DNA of 8,163 bases from Pseudomonadota bacterium. GTDB taxonomy: Bacteria > Pseudomonadota > Gammaproteobacteria > Steroidobacterales > Rariloculaceae. The stretch spans positions 1-8,163 of the forward strand of contig VYEH01000453.1 in assembly GCA_009843005.1 (NCBI GenBank). Direction: 5' to 3'. A program made the position numbers and the translations under genes. Numbering within the stretch: the stretch's first letter is position 1; each line of letters opens with the position of its first letter. Shown here in pieces: positions 1 through 6,153 of this stretch. The notes under the pieces were generated by a model that worked only from the letters and a program-made list of their open reading frames with translations, was not told the DNA's origin and did no database searches.

Positions 1-694
1 GCTGCAGGTAGATGTCCAGGTTCCACCGGTCGCCGAATTCGGCGAACAGCTTCAGGTCCGCTTCCTCCGGATCGTCCAGCACGCGGAATACGGCAGCCCT
101 GACCCCCTTTCCGGCCGCCAGCTCGACCTGAGGTAACCGCCGCCACAGACTCGTCCGGCCGATCACCTCCCCGAGCGGTCCGGGGAGCCGGTCGAACGGC
201 TTTGCAAGCACCATGCAGCTACCCATGTCGGTGACATACCGCGTGGCGCGCTCCTTGAAGCCTGCCAGCACGCGCTGCTTGCCCTTGACGTAACGCACGC
301 CCAGACGCGCCTTGCGCCGATAGTTCCATTCCGGTCCGGTGATGGGCGGCAGCCAGGTCTCCGGTTTCACCGCACCGATACGCGCCAGTGCCTCCCGCAG
401 CGTCGACTCCTTGAACGCCACCTGTGCCAGGTAATCGAGGTGCTGGACGGCGCAACCGCCACACCGGCCGAAGTATTCGCAGGGCGGCTCGACCCTCGAT
501 TCGGAGGGCTCGATGATTTCGACCAGATCGCCAAGCTGGTATTGGCGCCGACGCCTGCGGGGCAGAAGCCGAACTCGCTCTCCCGGCAGGGCGCCGGGAA
601 TGAACACCGGCCGCTCCCCGAGTTTCGCGACCCCGTACCCGTCATGGCTGAGATCGACGATGCGCGCGACTTCGGGCTCGCCGTCAGCCGTCAT
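1..694 (-). CDS. rlmD: 23S rRNA (uracil-1939-C5)-methyltransferase RlmD, N-terminal part (cut by window edge)
   Basis: RlmD (RumA) uses S-adenosylmethionine to methylate C5 of U1939 in 23S rRNA. My reverse-strand translation gives 231 codons before the left edge. Residues about 5-60 resemble a TRAM RNA-binding domain (DLSHDGYGVAKLGERPVFIP). The [4Fe-4S] cluster cysteines are C71, C77 and C80 in CEYFGRCGGC, with C159 as the fourth. This spacing matches the E. coli cluster, C74/C80/C83/C161. The catalytic methyltransferase domain lies outside the window. The ATG at 694 follows an in-frame TGA four codons upstream, so no longer start is possible. A GGGG tract just before it may be a weak ribosome binding site. 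The gene starts 40 bases after the exonuclease stop and is probably the last gene seen in this run. RlmC is a possible alternative name, but the TRAM domain favours RlmD. Confidence 0.93.
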   Translation of the reverse strand, partial: MTADGEPEVARIVDLSHDGYGVAKLGERPVFIPGALPGERVRLLPRRRRRQYQLGDLVEIIEPSESRVEPPCEYFGRCGGCAVQHLDYLAQVAFKESTLREALARIGAVKPETWLPPITGPEWNYRRKARLGVRYVKGKQRVLAGFKERATRYVTDMGSCMVLAKPFDRLPGPLGEVIGRTSLWRRLPQVELAAGKGVRAAVFRVLDDPEEADLKLFAEFGDRWNLDIYLQ

Positions 695-734
695 GTAACC
701 CCGTCACCCAGTGGTCCGGCGCGTGACCACATCG

Positions 735-1526
735 TCACTCTTCGCCGCCATTCGGAACCGGACGCCAGGCCTCGACAAATTCAGTCAGGTGGGGGCTTGT
801 CGAACGCCGCAACTTCGTTTCCAGCCGCCGCAATTCCCGCTCGTAGCGGGTCTCGTCCAGAATGCCCCGGGTCAACTGGAAGCGCAGGTAGATGAGGTAG
901 GTATTCAGAACGTCGGTTTCGCAGTAGTTGCGTATGGCTGAAAGCTCGCCTGACAGGTACTTGTCCCAGACCTTGTCGCCGCTCATGCCGAGCTTGCCGG
1001 GCAGACTCAGCAGCGTGGCCGTGTTGTCGAGCGATGCGCGGGCGCCGGGGTTGAATCCCGACAGCACATCCATGAGGTCCAGGTGACGCCAGTGGAACCG
1101 GCTCAGGTAGTTGTTGTAGCGGAATTCCCGGTCGGTGTCCCCGGTTTCCCAATAGCGTTCGGCGTTGATGCCGTACAGCAGCGCCCGGTAGTGCAGCACG
1201 GGCAAATCAAAGCCCTGCCCGTTCCAGGAAACCAGTTCCGGCGAGTAGCGGTCGAGGCCGTCAAAGAACCGTTGCACGATTTCCTTCTCCGAAGCGGTCT
1301 CGTCGCCAAGGGTGAATACGTGCAGATCGTCGCTTGTCCGGAGGACCGCCGAGATCGCTACCACGCGGTGCTGGTAGACGGGCAGGAACTCCGTGCCGCG
1401 GGCCTGTCGCTGCTTGAAGAACATGATCTTGCCCACGTCCTCATCGGTCAGGTCCTCGACGCCGTAGAGGCGGCGGCCGAGATTCGTGTCCGGGATGGTT
1501 TCGATATCAAAGACCAGGGTATTCAC
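735..1526 (-). CDS. Stand-alone PolB-like 3'-5' exonuclease
   Basis: This 263-residue protein belongs to the predicted DnaQ-like exonucleases related to the proofreading domain of family-B DNA polymerases (the DNA_pol_B_exo2 type). All three exonuclease motifs are visible. Exo I is D7-I-E9 in the N-terminal strand LVFDIET. Exo II is around N102 to D107 (SWNGQGFDLPVL). Exo III is Y201-x3-D205 (YCETD). H148 and D150 in WRHLDLMD are further conserved-looking residues. No polymerase domain follows, so it is a single-domain nuclease, presumably needing two metal ions. Its substrate is not known to me; a role in DNA repair or nucleic-acid trimming is inference. The start is GTG at 1526, two codons before the first beta strand; no strong ribosome binding site is visible. 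It sits 88 bases after acpS and 40 bases before rlmD. Confidence 0.85.
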   Translation of the reverse strand: MNTLVFDIETIPDTNLGRRLYGVEDLTDEDVGKIMFFKQRQARGTEFLPVYQHRVVAISAVLRTSDDLHVFTLGDETASEKEIVQRFFDGLDRYSPELVSWNGQGFDLPVLHYRALLYGINAERYWETGDTDREFRYNNYLSRFHWRHLDLMDVLSGFNPGARASLDNTATLLSLPGKLGMSGDKVWDKYLSGELSAIRNYCETDVLNTYLIYLRFQLTRGILDETRYERELRRLETKLRRSTSPHLTEFVEAWRPVPNGGEE

Positions 1527-1614
1527 GGCAGAAATTCCGAATTTACAAGAGGATTGACGCCGACCGCATCAGCATGCCGGCCGCTATGTCATAAGGATAT
1601 GGACGCAAGGGTCA

Positions 1615-2007
1615 TCAGGACACCGGCTCCGACTTCATCAACACCGCCACGGCAACCACCAGTCCCGCTTCGTCCGTTAACGTGAGGTGGCCGTCGCCGA
1701 TGCCCAGTTTCTCGCGCATGGCCTCGCCCCGCGGCGAGTAGATGATCTGCGGCTGGCCCCAGTCGTTGGGAACGCTGCCCACGTCCCTGACCCACATGCC
1801 GTGGGCGAAGCCGGTGCCCATGGCCTTGACGATGGCTTCCTTGGCGGCGAAGCGCATGGCCAGGAAGCGCACGGGGTTAGCCGTTTTCGCCATGAAGTCC
1901 CGTTCCTCGTCCAGCAGCACGCGGCGCGGAAAACGGGAGCCGAAACGGTTCCAGACCTTCTCCACCCTGGACCGCCGCAGCACGTCGATACCGATGCCGT
2001 GTATCAC
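1615..2007 (-). CDS. acpS: Holo-[acyl-carrier-protein] synthase AcpS
   Basis: AcpS transfers 4'-phosphopantetheine from coenzyme A to a serine of acyl carrier protein, activating it for fatty-acid synthesis. With the start at GTG 2007 the protein begins MIHGIGIDVL, the usual AcpS opening, and has 130 residues, close to the family's usual size of about 126. Metal-binding residues are D8 in GIGID and E57 in RFAAKEA; these correspond to E. coli D9 and E58. A TTG at 2031 would add eight residues (MARPRAGI) not typical of the family. The GTG overlaps the stop of a 29-codon mini-ORF as GTGA, and no Shine-Dalgarno sequence precedes either start, which suits translational coupling. The position downstream of pdxJ is the classical one. 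The family is certain; the start is likely but not proven. Confidence 0.94.
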   Translation of the reverse strand: MIHGIGIDVLRRSRVEKVWNRFGSRFPRRVLLDEERDFMAKTANPVRFLAMRFAAKEAIVKAMGTGFAHGMWVRDVGSVPNDWGQPQIIYSPRGEAMREKLGIGDGHLTLTDEAGLVVAVAVLMKSEPVS

Positions 2008-2093
2008 GATGCCGGCGCGCGGTCGGGCCAAGGCGTCGAATCCGCGCCGTCCATCCGCAAATTCATGTCCGCGCGTTGCAACGGCGATTTCAT
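2004..2093 (-). CDS. Candidate 29-codon mini-ORF bridging pdxJ and acpS
   Basis: The reverse strand reads ATG at 2093 to TGA at 2004, giving a 29-residue peptide that begins MKSPLQRADMNLRMDG. Its ATG overlaps the pdxJ stop as ATGA, and its TGA overlaps the preferred acpS start as GTGA. Ribosomes could therefore pass from pdxJ to acpS by two successive stop/start events. The peptide has no motif I recognise and lacks a clear ribosome binding site. It may be a coupling device or simply chance in GC-rich DNA, where short open frames are common. Confidence 0.25.
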   Translation of the reverse strand: MKSPLQRADMNLRMDGADSTPWPDRAPAS

Positions 2094-2824
2094 GCGCGCG
2101 CGGCCAGCATGAGGGCCTTCATGTCCGCCACCGCCTTGCCGAAGCCGTCGAAGACTGCCCGGGCGACGAGGGCGTGGCCGATGTTGAGTTCGACCACCTC
2201 GCCGATGGCGGCGACCGGCTGGACATTATGGTAGTGCAGGCCATGGCCGGCGTGGATCGTCAAACCCAGGCGATCGCCGTATTCCGCCGCCGCACGAATC
2301 CTGTCCAGCTCACGGGCCTGCTCGATGCGATCCGGCGCATCGGCGTAGGCGCCGGTGTGCAGTTCCACCACCGGCGCCCCGCAGGCGGCGCTGGCTTCAA
2401 GTTGCGCGGGGTCCGGGTCGATGAACAGGGACGTGCGGATGCCCGCGTTCTCCAGCCGCCGGCACGCCCGGGCAACGGCGTCCGCCTGGCCGGCCACATC
2501 CAGGCCGCCTTCCGTGGTGAGTTCCTCGCGCTTCTCCGGAACCAGGCAGCAGTCCGCCGGAAGCACCCGCAAAGCGATATCCAGCATCGCATCGGTGACC
2601 GCCATCTCCAGGTTGACCCGGGTCTGCACGGTACGTTGCATGATCTCGAGATCCCGATCCTGTATGTGGCGGCGGTCTTCCCGCAGGTGAATGGTGATGC
2701 TGTCGGCGCCGGCGCGCTCGGCGGCCAGCGCCGCGGCCACGGGATCCGGGTAGGTTGTCCCCCGTGCCTGCCGCAGCGTCGCCACGTGATCGACGTTGAC
2801 GCCCAGAGCTATGGATCGACTCAT
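2090..2824 (-). CDS. pdxJ: Pyridoxine 5'-phosphate synthase PdxJ
   Basis: PdxJ condenses 1-deoxy-D-xylulose 5-phosphate with 3-amino-2-oxopropyl phosphate to form pyridoxine 5'-phosphate, the ring-closing step of vitamin B6 synthesis by the DXP route. The 244-residue TIM-barrel protein has the family's opening (ALGVNVDHVATLRQARGT). Its catalytic residues are H46 (TIHLREDRRHI), E73 (VNLEMA) and H194 (HAGHGLHYHN). The phosphate-binding C-terminus (ELNIGHALVARAVF) is also present. The length matches the usual figure of about 243. The frame is open further upstream into recO, but ATG 2824 is the start: it gives the family N-terminus, overlaps the recO stop as ATGA and has GGGAG eight bases upstream. 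It is cotranscribed and probably translationally coupled with recO. Confidence 0.97.
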   Translation of the reverse strand: MSRSIALGVNVDHVATLRQARGTTYPDPVAAALAAERAGADSITIHLREDRRHIQDRDLEIMQRTVQTRVNLEMAVTDAMLDIALRVLPADCCLVPEKREELTTEGGLDVAGQADAVARACRRLENAGIRTSLFIDPDPAQLEASAACGAPVVELHTGAYADAPDRIEQARELDRIRAAAEYGDRLGLTIHAGHGLHYHNVQPVAAIGEVVELNIGHALVARAVFDGFGKAVADMKALMLAARA

Positions 2825-3555
2825 CGGTTCAACTCCCGTGTAACCACTTCTTCCAGAATCGACCGGGTACGCAACGGCCGATCGCCCAGGTAGAAATTCA
2901 GCGACCCCGTCAGCAACCGCTTGGCCGCCCTCAGACTCCCGGCATCGTCCAGGCGTTCCTCCCGCAGGGAGATCAGCTCGGCGCCGCCGTAAGTATCCAC
3001 GGCGGTCTCCGAACCGCCGCACGGGCTGAAGCCGTGCTCCGGCTGGAACCGGTAACGGCCCTCCGAACGGATGGGTTGCCCGGTCTCCACGTCGTGTTCC
3101 AACTCGATTCCGTACCCCAGAGCCTGCAACAGGCGCAACTCGAAGAGTCTCACCGTACGCGCGGTGGCGGATGCGGTCGCAAGATCCGCCAGGCAGCGAC
3201 TATAGCAGGAATGAACGGCCTCATTGGGGTCGCCCCGGCCCATGAGCCGGAGCAGCAGTTCGTTGACATAGAAGCCGGCAAACAGGCTGTCGCCGGAGAG
3301 TTCGAACGCGGGCCCGGCCGCCTCCACGCCGGTCAACCTTCCCAGGTCGGATCGCCGGGTCCAGGACAGGCGTAAAGGCGCGAAGGGCTGCAGCACGGCC
3401 CGCCGCCCGGACGAGCGCCGCCGCGAACCCTGCGCGACAAGACCGATGACGCCGTGGCGCTCGGTCAGGCATTCCAGGAGCTGGCTGGTATTGAGGTAGG
3501 CGCGGTGATGCAGTACGAAACCGCGCTCAAGCTGGACCCGCTCGCGCTCGGCCAT
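2821..3555 (-). CDS. recO: DNA repair protein RecO
   Basis: RecO works with RecR (and RecF) to load RecA onto SSB-coated single-stranded DNA and can anneal strands; it acts in gap repair. The 244-residue protein has an N-terminal OB-fold of about 80 residues (GFVLHHRAYLNTSQLLECLTERHG, then LVAQGSRRR). This is followed by the helical region LSGDSLFAGFYVNELLLRLM, typical of RecO. I see no four-cysteine zinc site; the cysteines are scattered. The ATG at 3555 shares one base with the era stop (TGATG), suggesting coupled translation, and the gene's own stop overlaps the pdxJ start by four bases. RecO diverges quickly in sequence, so the call leans on N-terminal motifs and on the conserved era-recO-pdxJ order. 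Confidence 0.93.
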   Translation of the reverse strand: MAERERVQLERGFVLHHRAYLNTSQLLECLTERHGVIGLVAQGSRRRSSGRRAVLQPFAPLRLSWTRRSDLGRLTGVEAAGPAFELSGDSLFAGFYVNELLLRLMGRGDPNEAVHSCYSRCLADLATASATARTVRLFELRLLQALGYGIELEHDVETGQPIRSEGRYRFQPEHGFSPCGGSETAVDTYGGAELISLREERLDDAGSLRAAKRLLTGSLNFYLGDRPLRTRSILEEVVTRELNR

Positions 3556-4496
3556 CAGGTATCGAATCCGAGGCTTCGCAGCTCCCGCTCGCTGTCGGCC
3601 CAGTGCTCGCGGACCTTGACCCAGATTTCGAGATGAACGCGTCCGTCAAGGAGCTTGACCAGGTCCCGGCGGGCGGCCTGGCCGGCGGCTTTCAGCACGC
3701 GTCCCCCCTTGCCGATGACGATGGATTTGTGACTGGAGCGTTCCACCCAGACGATCGCGTGAACCAGCCACTGCTCCCCGCTTCGGCCAAGGTACTCGAT
3801 CTCTACCGTCAGCCCGTACGGCACTTCCTGGTGCAGGGCCGCAAGGAGCTTCTCTCGAATGAATTCGGCGATCCTGAAGCGTTCCCCGCGATCCGTGACC
3901 GCGTCGGCAGGAAACAGCGCCGGCCCGGGGGGCAGCCGCTCGGAAATGACATCAACCAGCCGATCCAGGTTGGTTCCTTTGGTAGAAGAAACAGGTATAT
4001 ATGAAGAAAACTTGAAGTCGTTAGATAGTTTTTCGAGCAGCGGCAGCAAGGCGCTGCGGGGATGGATCCTGTCGATCTTGTTCAATATGAGTACCGTATC
4101 GTCCGCCCGCTCGGCCAAACGCTCGGCAAGCCGCCGGTCCTCCACCGTGACCTGCCGGGCATCGACCATCATGAGAACGATGTCGGCGTCCGCGATGGCC
4201 TGGTGAATCGTCCTGGCCATCAAACGCCGCAACGCCTGGCCCCTGCGACCGCGTGAAGCCCGCTGCAATCCCGGCGTGTCCACGAAGATGGTCTGCCGGG
4301 ACGGCCGGTTCAGGACGCCCAGGATACGATGGCGCGTGGTATGCGGCTTGGCGCTGACGATGCTCACACGCTCACCGATCAGCGCGTTCAACAGAGTCGA
4401 CTTGCCGACGTTCGGGCGGCCCACGATGGCCGCATAGCCGGTTCGGAAGTCCTCGCCGCCCTGCTCTGTCCGGCCCTTATCCCCAACATCATTCAT
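3555..4496 (-). CDS. era: Ribosome-assembly GTPase Era
   Basis: Era is an essential GTPase that binds the 3' end of 16S rRNA and checks 30S subunit maturation. The 313-residue protein shows G1 at 26-34 (GRPNVGKST) and G2 around T53-T54 (PHTTRHRI). G3 is at 73-76 (DTPG), G4 at 139-142 (NKID) and G5 at 170-174 (SSTKG, where SALKG is usual). The C-terminal KH domain carries its GxxG loop at 262-265 (IVIGKGGRVLK). A charged N-terminal extension of about 18 residues precedes the G domain. The ATG at 4496 overlaps the rnc end by 8 bases and has no strong ribosome binding site, so translation is probably coupled to rnc. Codons for residues 155-175 are strikingly AT-rich and rare for this genome, unlike the rest of the gene. 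Confidence 0.97.
   Translation of the reverse strand: MNDVGDKGRTEQGGEDFRTGYAAIVGRPNVGKSTLLNALIGERVSIVSAKPHTTRHRILGVLNRPSRQTIFVDTPGLQRASRGRRGQALRRLMARTIHQAIADADIVLMMVDARQVTVEDRRLAERLAERADDTVLILNKIDRIHPRSALLPLLEKLSNDFKFSSYIPVSSTKGTNLDRLVDVISERLPPGPALFPADAVTDRGERFRIAEFIREKLLAALHQEVPYGLTVEIEYLGRSGEQWLVHAIVWVERSSHKSIVIGKGGRVLKAAGQAARRDLVKLLDGRVHLEIWVKVREHWADSERELRSLGFDT
3975..4034 (-). other. AT-rich rare-codon island inside era
   Basis: The codons for era residues 155-174 include CTA, TCT, TTT, TCA, TAT, ATA, CCT, GTT, AAA and GGA, with TCT used four times. Surrounding codons end mostly in G or C. By hand count the 66 bases 3971-4036 contain 22 G or C (33%), against well over 60% in neighbouring DNA. 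The stretch lies between the G4 and G5 motifs. It could slow translation, hold an internal promoter or be a recombination trace; the sequence alone cannot decide. Confidence 0.6.
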
Positions 4497-5205
4497 CGGT
4501 CAGAGCCGCCAGCATGCGTTTGGCCGCCTCCTGCTCGGCGCCCCGGCGGCTCGAGCCCTGCCCGCTGACCGTAAGATCTCGCTCTGCGACACGGCACAGC
4601 ACCACAAACTGCGGGTCATGGGGCGACTCGGTCCTGGACTTCACGGAATAACGGGGCAGCGCCAGACCGCGGCCCTGGAGCCACTCCTGGAGCCTGGACT
4701 TCGGATCCTTGAGGCTCGAGGCTTCCGGAAGCGCTTCAAGCCGCCGATGCAACAACCGATACACGCACTGCTCCGCCGCGTCGAACCCGGCGTCGAGATA
4801 GATCGCGCCCAGCAGCGCTTCCAGTGAATCGGCCTGCATGTTGGAACTGGCGCCGTCCCTGGAACGCAATTCCCCCGGCCCAACGATCAAGTGTTCCGCC
4901 AAGCCCAGCTCCTGCGCGATTTCTGCCAGCGTTTCGCCCTTGACCAGCGCGGTGCGGAATCGGCTCAGGTCGCCTTCCGCTGCGTCCCGATAGAGGTCGT
5001 GGAGACGAGCGGCAACCACGAAATTCAACACCGAATCACCCAGGAATTCGAGCCGTTCGTTGTTCTCCCCGCCGGCACTCCGGTGCGTCAGCGCACGCTG
5101 GAGCAATTCCACGGTCTCGAACCGATGACCCAGGCGGCTGCGGGCCCAATCCCATCGGGCCTCCGCTTCGGGAGTGGAATCGGATTTACGCCTGACTGCA
5201 CCCAA
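4489..5205 (-). CDS. rnc: Ribonuclease III
   Basis: RNase III cuts double-stranded RNA, notably in rRNA precursor processing. The 238-residue protein has an endonuclease domain with the signature NERLEFLGDSVL at 49-60. The acidic metal-binding residues are E50, E53, D57, D126 and E129, equivalent to E. coli E38, E41, D45, D114 and E117. A double-stranded RNA-binding domain covers about 167-236 (DPKSRLQEWLQ, then GSSRRGAEQEAA). There is no in-frame ATG near the N-terminus; the frame runs back to the lepB stop. TTG at 5205 is chosen because GGGAG lies about 10 bases upstream and the length suits the family. An N-terminal tail of about 15 charged residues is slightly longer than in E. coli. The 3' end overlaps era by 8 bases, and lepB ends 51 bases upstream. 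Confidence 0.96.
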   Translation of the reverse strand: MGAVRRKSDSTPEAEARWDWARSRLGHRFETVELLQRALTHRSAGGENNERLEFLGDSVLNFVVAARLHDLYRDAAEGDLSRFRTALVKGETLAEIAQELGLAEHLIVGPGELRSRDGASSNMQADSLEALLGAIYLDAGFDAAEQCVYRLLHRRLEALPEASSLKDPKSRLQEWLQGRGLALPRYSVKSRTESPHDPQFVVLCRVAERDLTVSGQGSSRRGAEQEAAKRMLAALTDE

Positions 5206-5256
5206 GGACGCGCTACTCCCGGACTTGCAGCCGGCGGCAAGAGAACTCCGGGACAG

Positions 5257-6036
5257 CTACCTGATGCCCATCCCTATGCGGCCCCACATCGGCCCCCCGT
5301 CGCCCGGCCAGCGCCAATTCATCCAGATGCGTTCGGCCTTGCCCACCAGCCGGTACTCCGGCACGAAGCGGACTTCATTGAAGCGGCTGTCCTGGCTGTT
5401 GTCGCGATGGTCGCCCATCATGAAGTAGTGCCCCTCCGGCACCTGGTAGGTGCCGCCCCGGCTGAGAATGCCCCGGGTGTGCAGCAGCTCGTGTTCGCGG
5501 TCGCCGAGCTGTTCGCGGCCCAACTGAAGCGACCGGCTGCCTTCGTACGGCCCCAACAGCTCGAGCTCGACGGCCTCCCCGTTGATGGACAACTGCTTGT
5601 TCCCCGCATCGTAGGTGATCACATCGCCCGGGAGGCCCACAACCCGCTTGATGTAGTTGATCCTTGGATCGGAGGGGAGCCTGAAAACCAGTACGTCGCC
5701 CCGCTCCGGCTCGCCGATGTCGAGGATCTTCGTATTCACCACCGGCAGCCGCAATCCGTAGGCGAACTTGTTGACGAAGATGAAGTCGCCCTCCAGCAGC
5801 GTCGGCATCATCGAGGCGGATGGAATCCGGAACGGCTCGAACAGGAACGAACGCAGCACCAGCACCAGCAACAGGATGGGAAAGAACGAACGGGCGTATT
5901 CGACGACGACCGGTTCGCGCGCGGGATCCCCCTGCCCCGCCGTATGCGTCCGGCGCGGCTTGAGGATCGCGGCGTCGAAGGCCCATATCAGACCCGACAC
6001 GGCCGTCGCAATCACCAGAATGAGCGCAAAGTCCAA
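5257..6036 (-). CDS. lepB: Signal peptidase I
   Basis: LepB removes signal peptides from proteins exported by Sec or Tat, acting on the periplasmic face of the inner membrane by a Ser/Lys dyad. The 259-residue protein has two membrane segments, at about 3-22 and 50-66, with a polar loop between them. The nucleophile S75 lies in IPSASMMPTL and the general base K130 in INYIKRVVGLPGD. The conserved box GDHRDNSQDSR is at 208-218. It ends soon after RIWMNWRWPG. The start is TTG at 6036 with a strong Shine-Dalgarno GAGGAG six bases upstream, which settles the choice. In many relatives lepA precedes lepB directly; here rseC ends 118 bases before it. A candidate promoter lies in that gap. Confidence 0.97.
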   Translation of the reverse strand: MDFALILVIATAVSGLIWAFDAAILKPRRTHTAGQGDPAREPVVVEYARSFFPILLLVLVLRSFLFEPFRIPSASMMPTLLEGDFIFVNKFAYGLRLPVVNTKILDIGEPERGDVLVFRLPSDPRINYIKRVVGLPGDVITYDAGNKQLSINGEAVELELLGPYEGSRSLQLGREQLGDREHELLHTRGILSRGGTYQVPEGHYFMMGDHRDNSQDSRFNEVRFVPEYRLVGKAERIWMNWRWPGDGGPMWGRIGMGIR

Positions 6037-6042
6037 ACCTGT

Positions 6043-6048
6043 CTCCTC
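6043..6048 (-). promoter_or_regulatory. Strong ribosome binding site for lepB
   Basis: GAGGAG on the minus strand lies six bases before the TTG at 6036. It is the best Shine-Dalgarno match I found in the window and supports a TTG start for lepB. Confidence 0.8.
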
Positions 6049-6068
6049 ACGGAATACGGCGCAGGGCG

Positions 6069-6097
6069 AGTATTGGGCATTTTAACGGGGGCTGCAA
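6069..6097 (-). promoter_or_regulatory. Candidate sigma-70 promoter for lepB
   Basis: The minus strand reads TTGCAG (6097-6092), 17 bases, then AATACT (6074-6069). These match the -35 and -10 consensus at 3 of 6 and 4 of 6 positions with ideal spacing. Transcription would start near 6062, leaving a leader of about 25 bases that includes the GAGGAG site. The gap is the largest in the window, and its AT-rich patch stands out. The match is only moderate, so this is a suggestion. Confidence 0.3.
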
Positions 6098-6102
6098 TAC
6101 GA

Positions 6103-6120
6103 GCCCGGTCCACTCCGGGC
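6103..6120 (-). other. GC-rich hairpin after rseC
   Basis: A perfect 6-bp inverted repeat, GCCCGG and CCGGGC with a 6-base loop, extendable by a G-T pair, lies 34 bases beyond the rseC stop. On the minus strand it is followed by TCGTATTGC, not a run of T, so it is not a typical intrinsic terminator. It may partly separate the rse genes from lepB or shield the rse transcript's 3' end. Confidence 0.35.
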
Positions 6121-6153
6121 CGGCAGCGGGGCCGGCTGACGGGATACGCCGGC

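Noticed and set aside
1554..1590. Plus-strand TTGACG with a downstream TATGTC as a promoter
   Set aside because: The spacing is about 25 bases, too long for sigma-70, and there is no plus-strand gene to serve.
2029..2031. TTG as the acpS start
   Set aside because: It would add eight residues ahead of the canonical MIHGIGID opening and has no ribosome binding site; GTG at 2007 fits the family better.
1742..2893. Plus-strand open frame (383 codons) opposite acpS and pdxJ
   Set aside because: It spans the boundary of two confident minus-strand genes and shows no family motif; best read as a shadow of codon bias.
2825..3022. Upstream extension of pdxJ to a 310-residue protein
   Set aside because: The extra 66 residues lie inside recO, have no PdxJ similarity, and the ATG at 2824 gives the standard N-terminus with a good ribosome binding site.
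6103..6120. Intrinsic terminator for the rse operon
   Set aside because: The stem is good but no T-run follows on the minus strand, so it is listed only as a hairpin.
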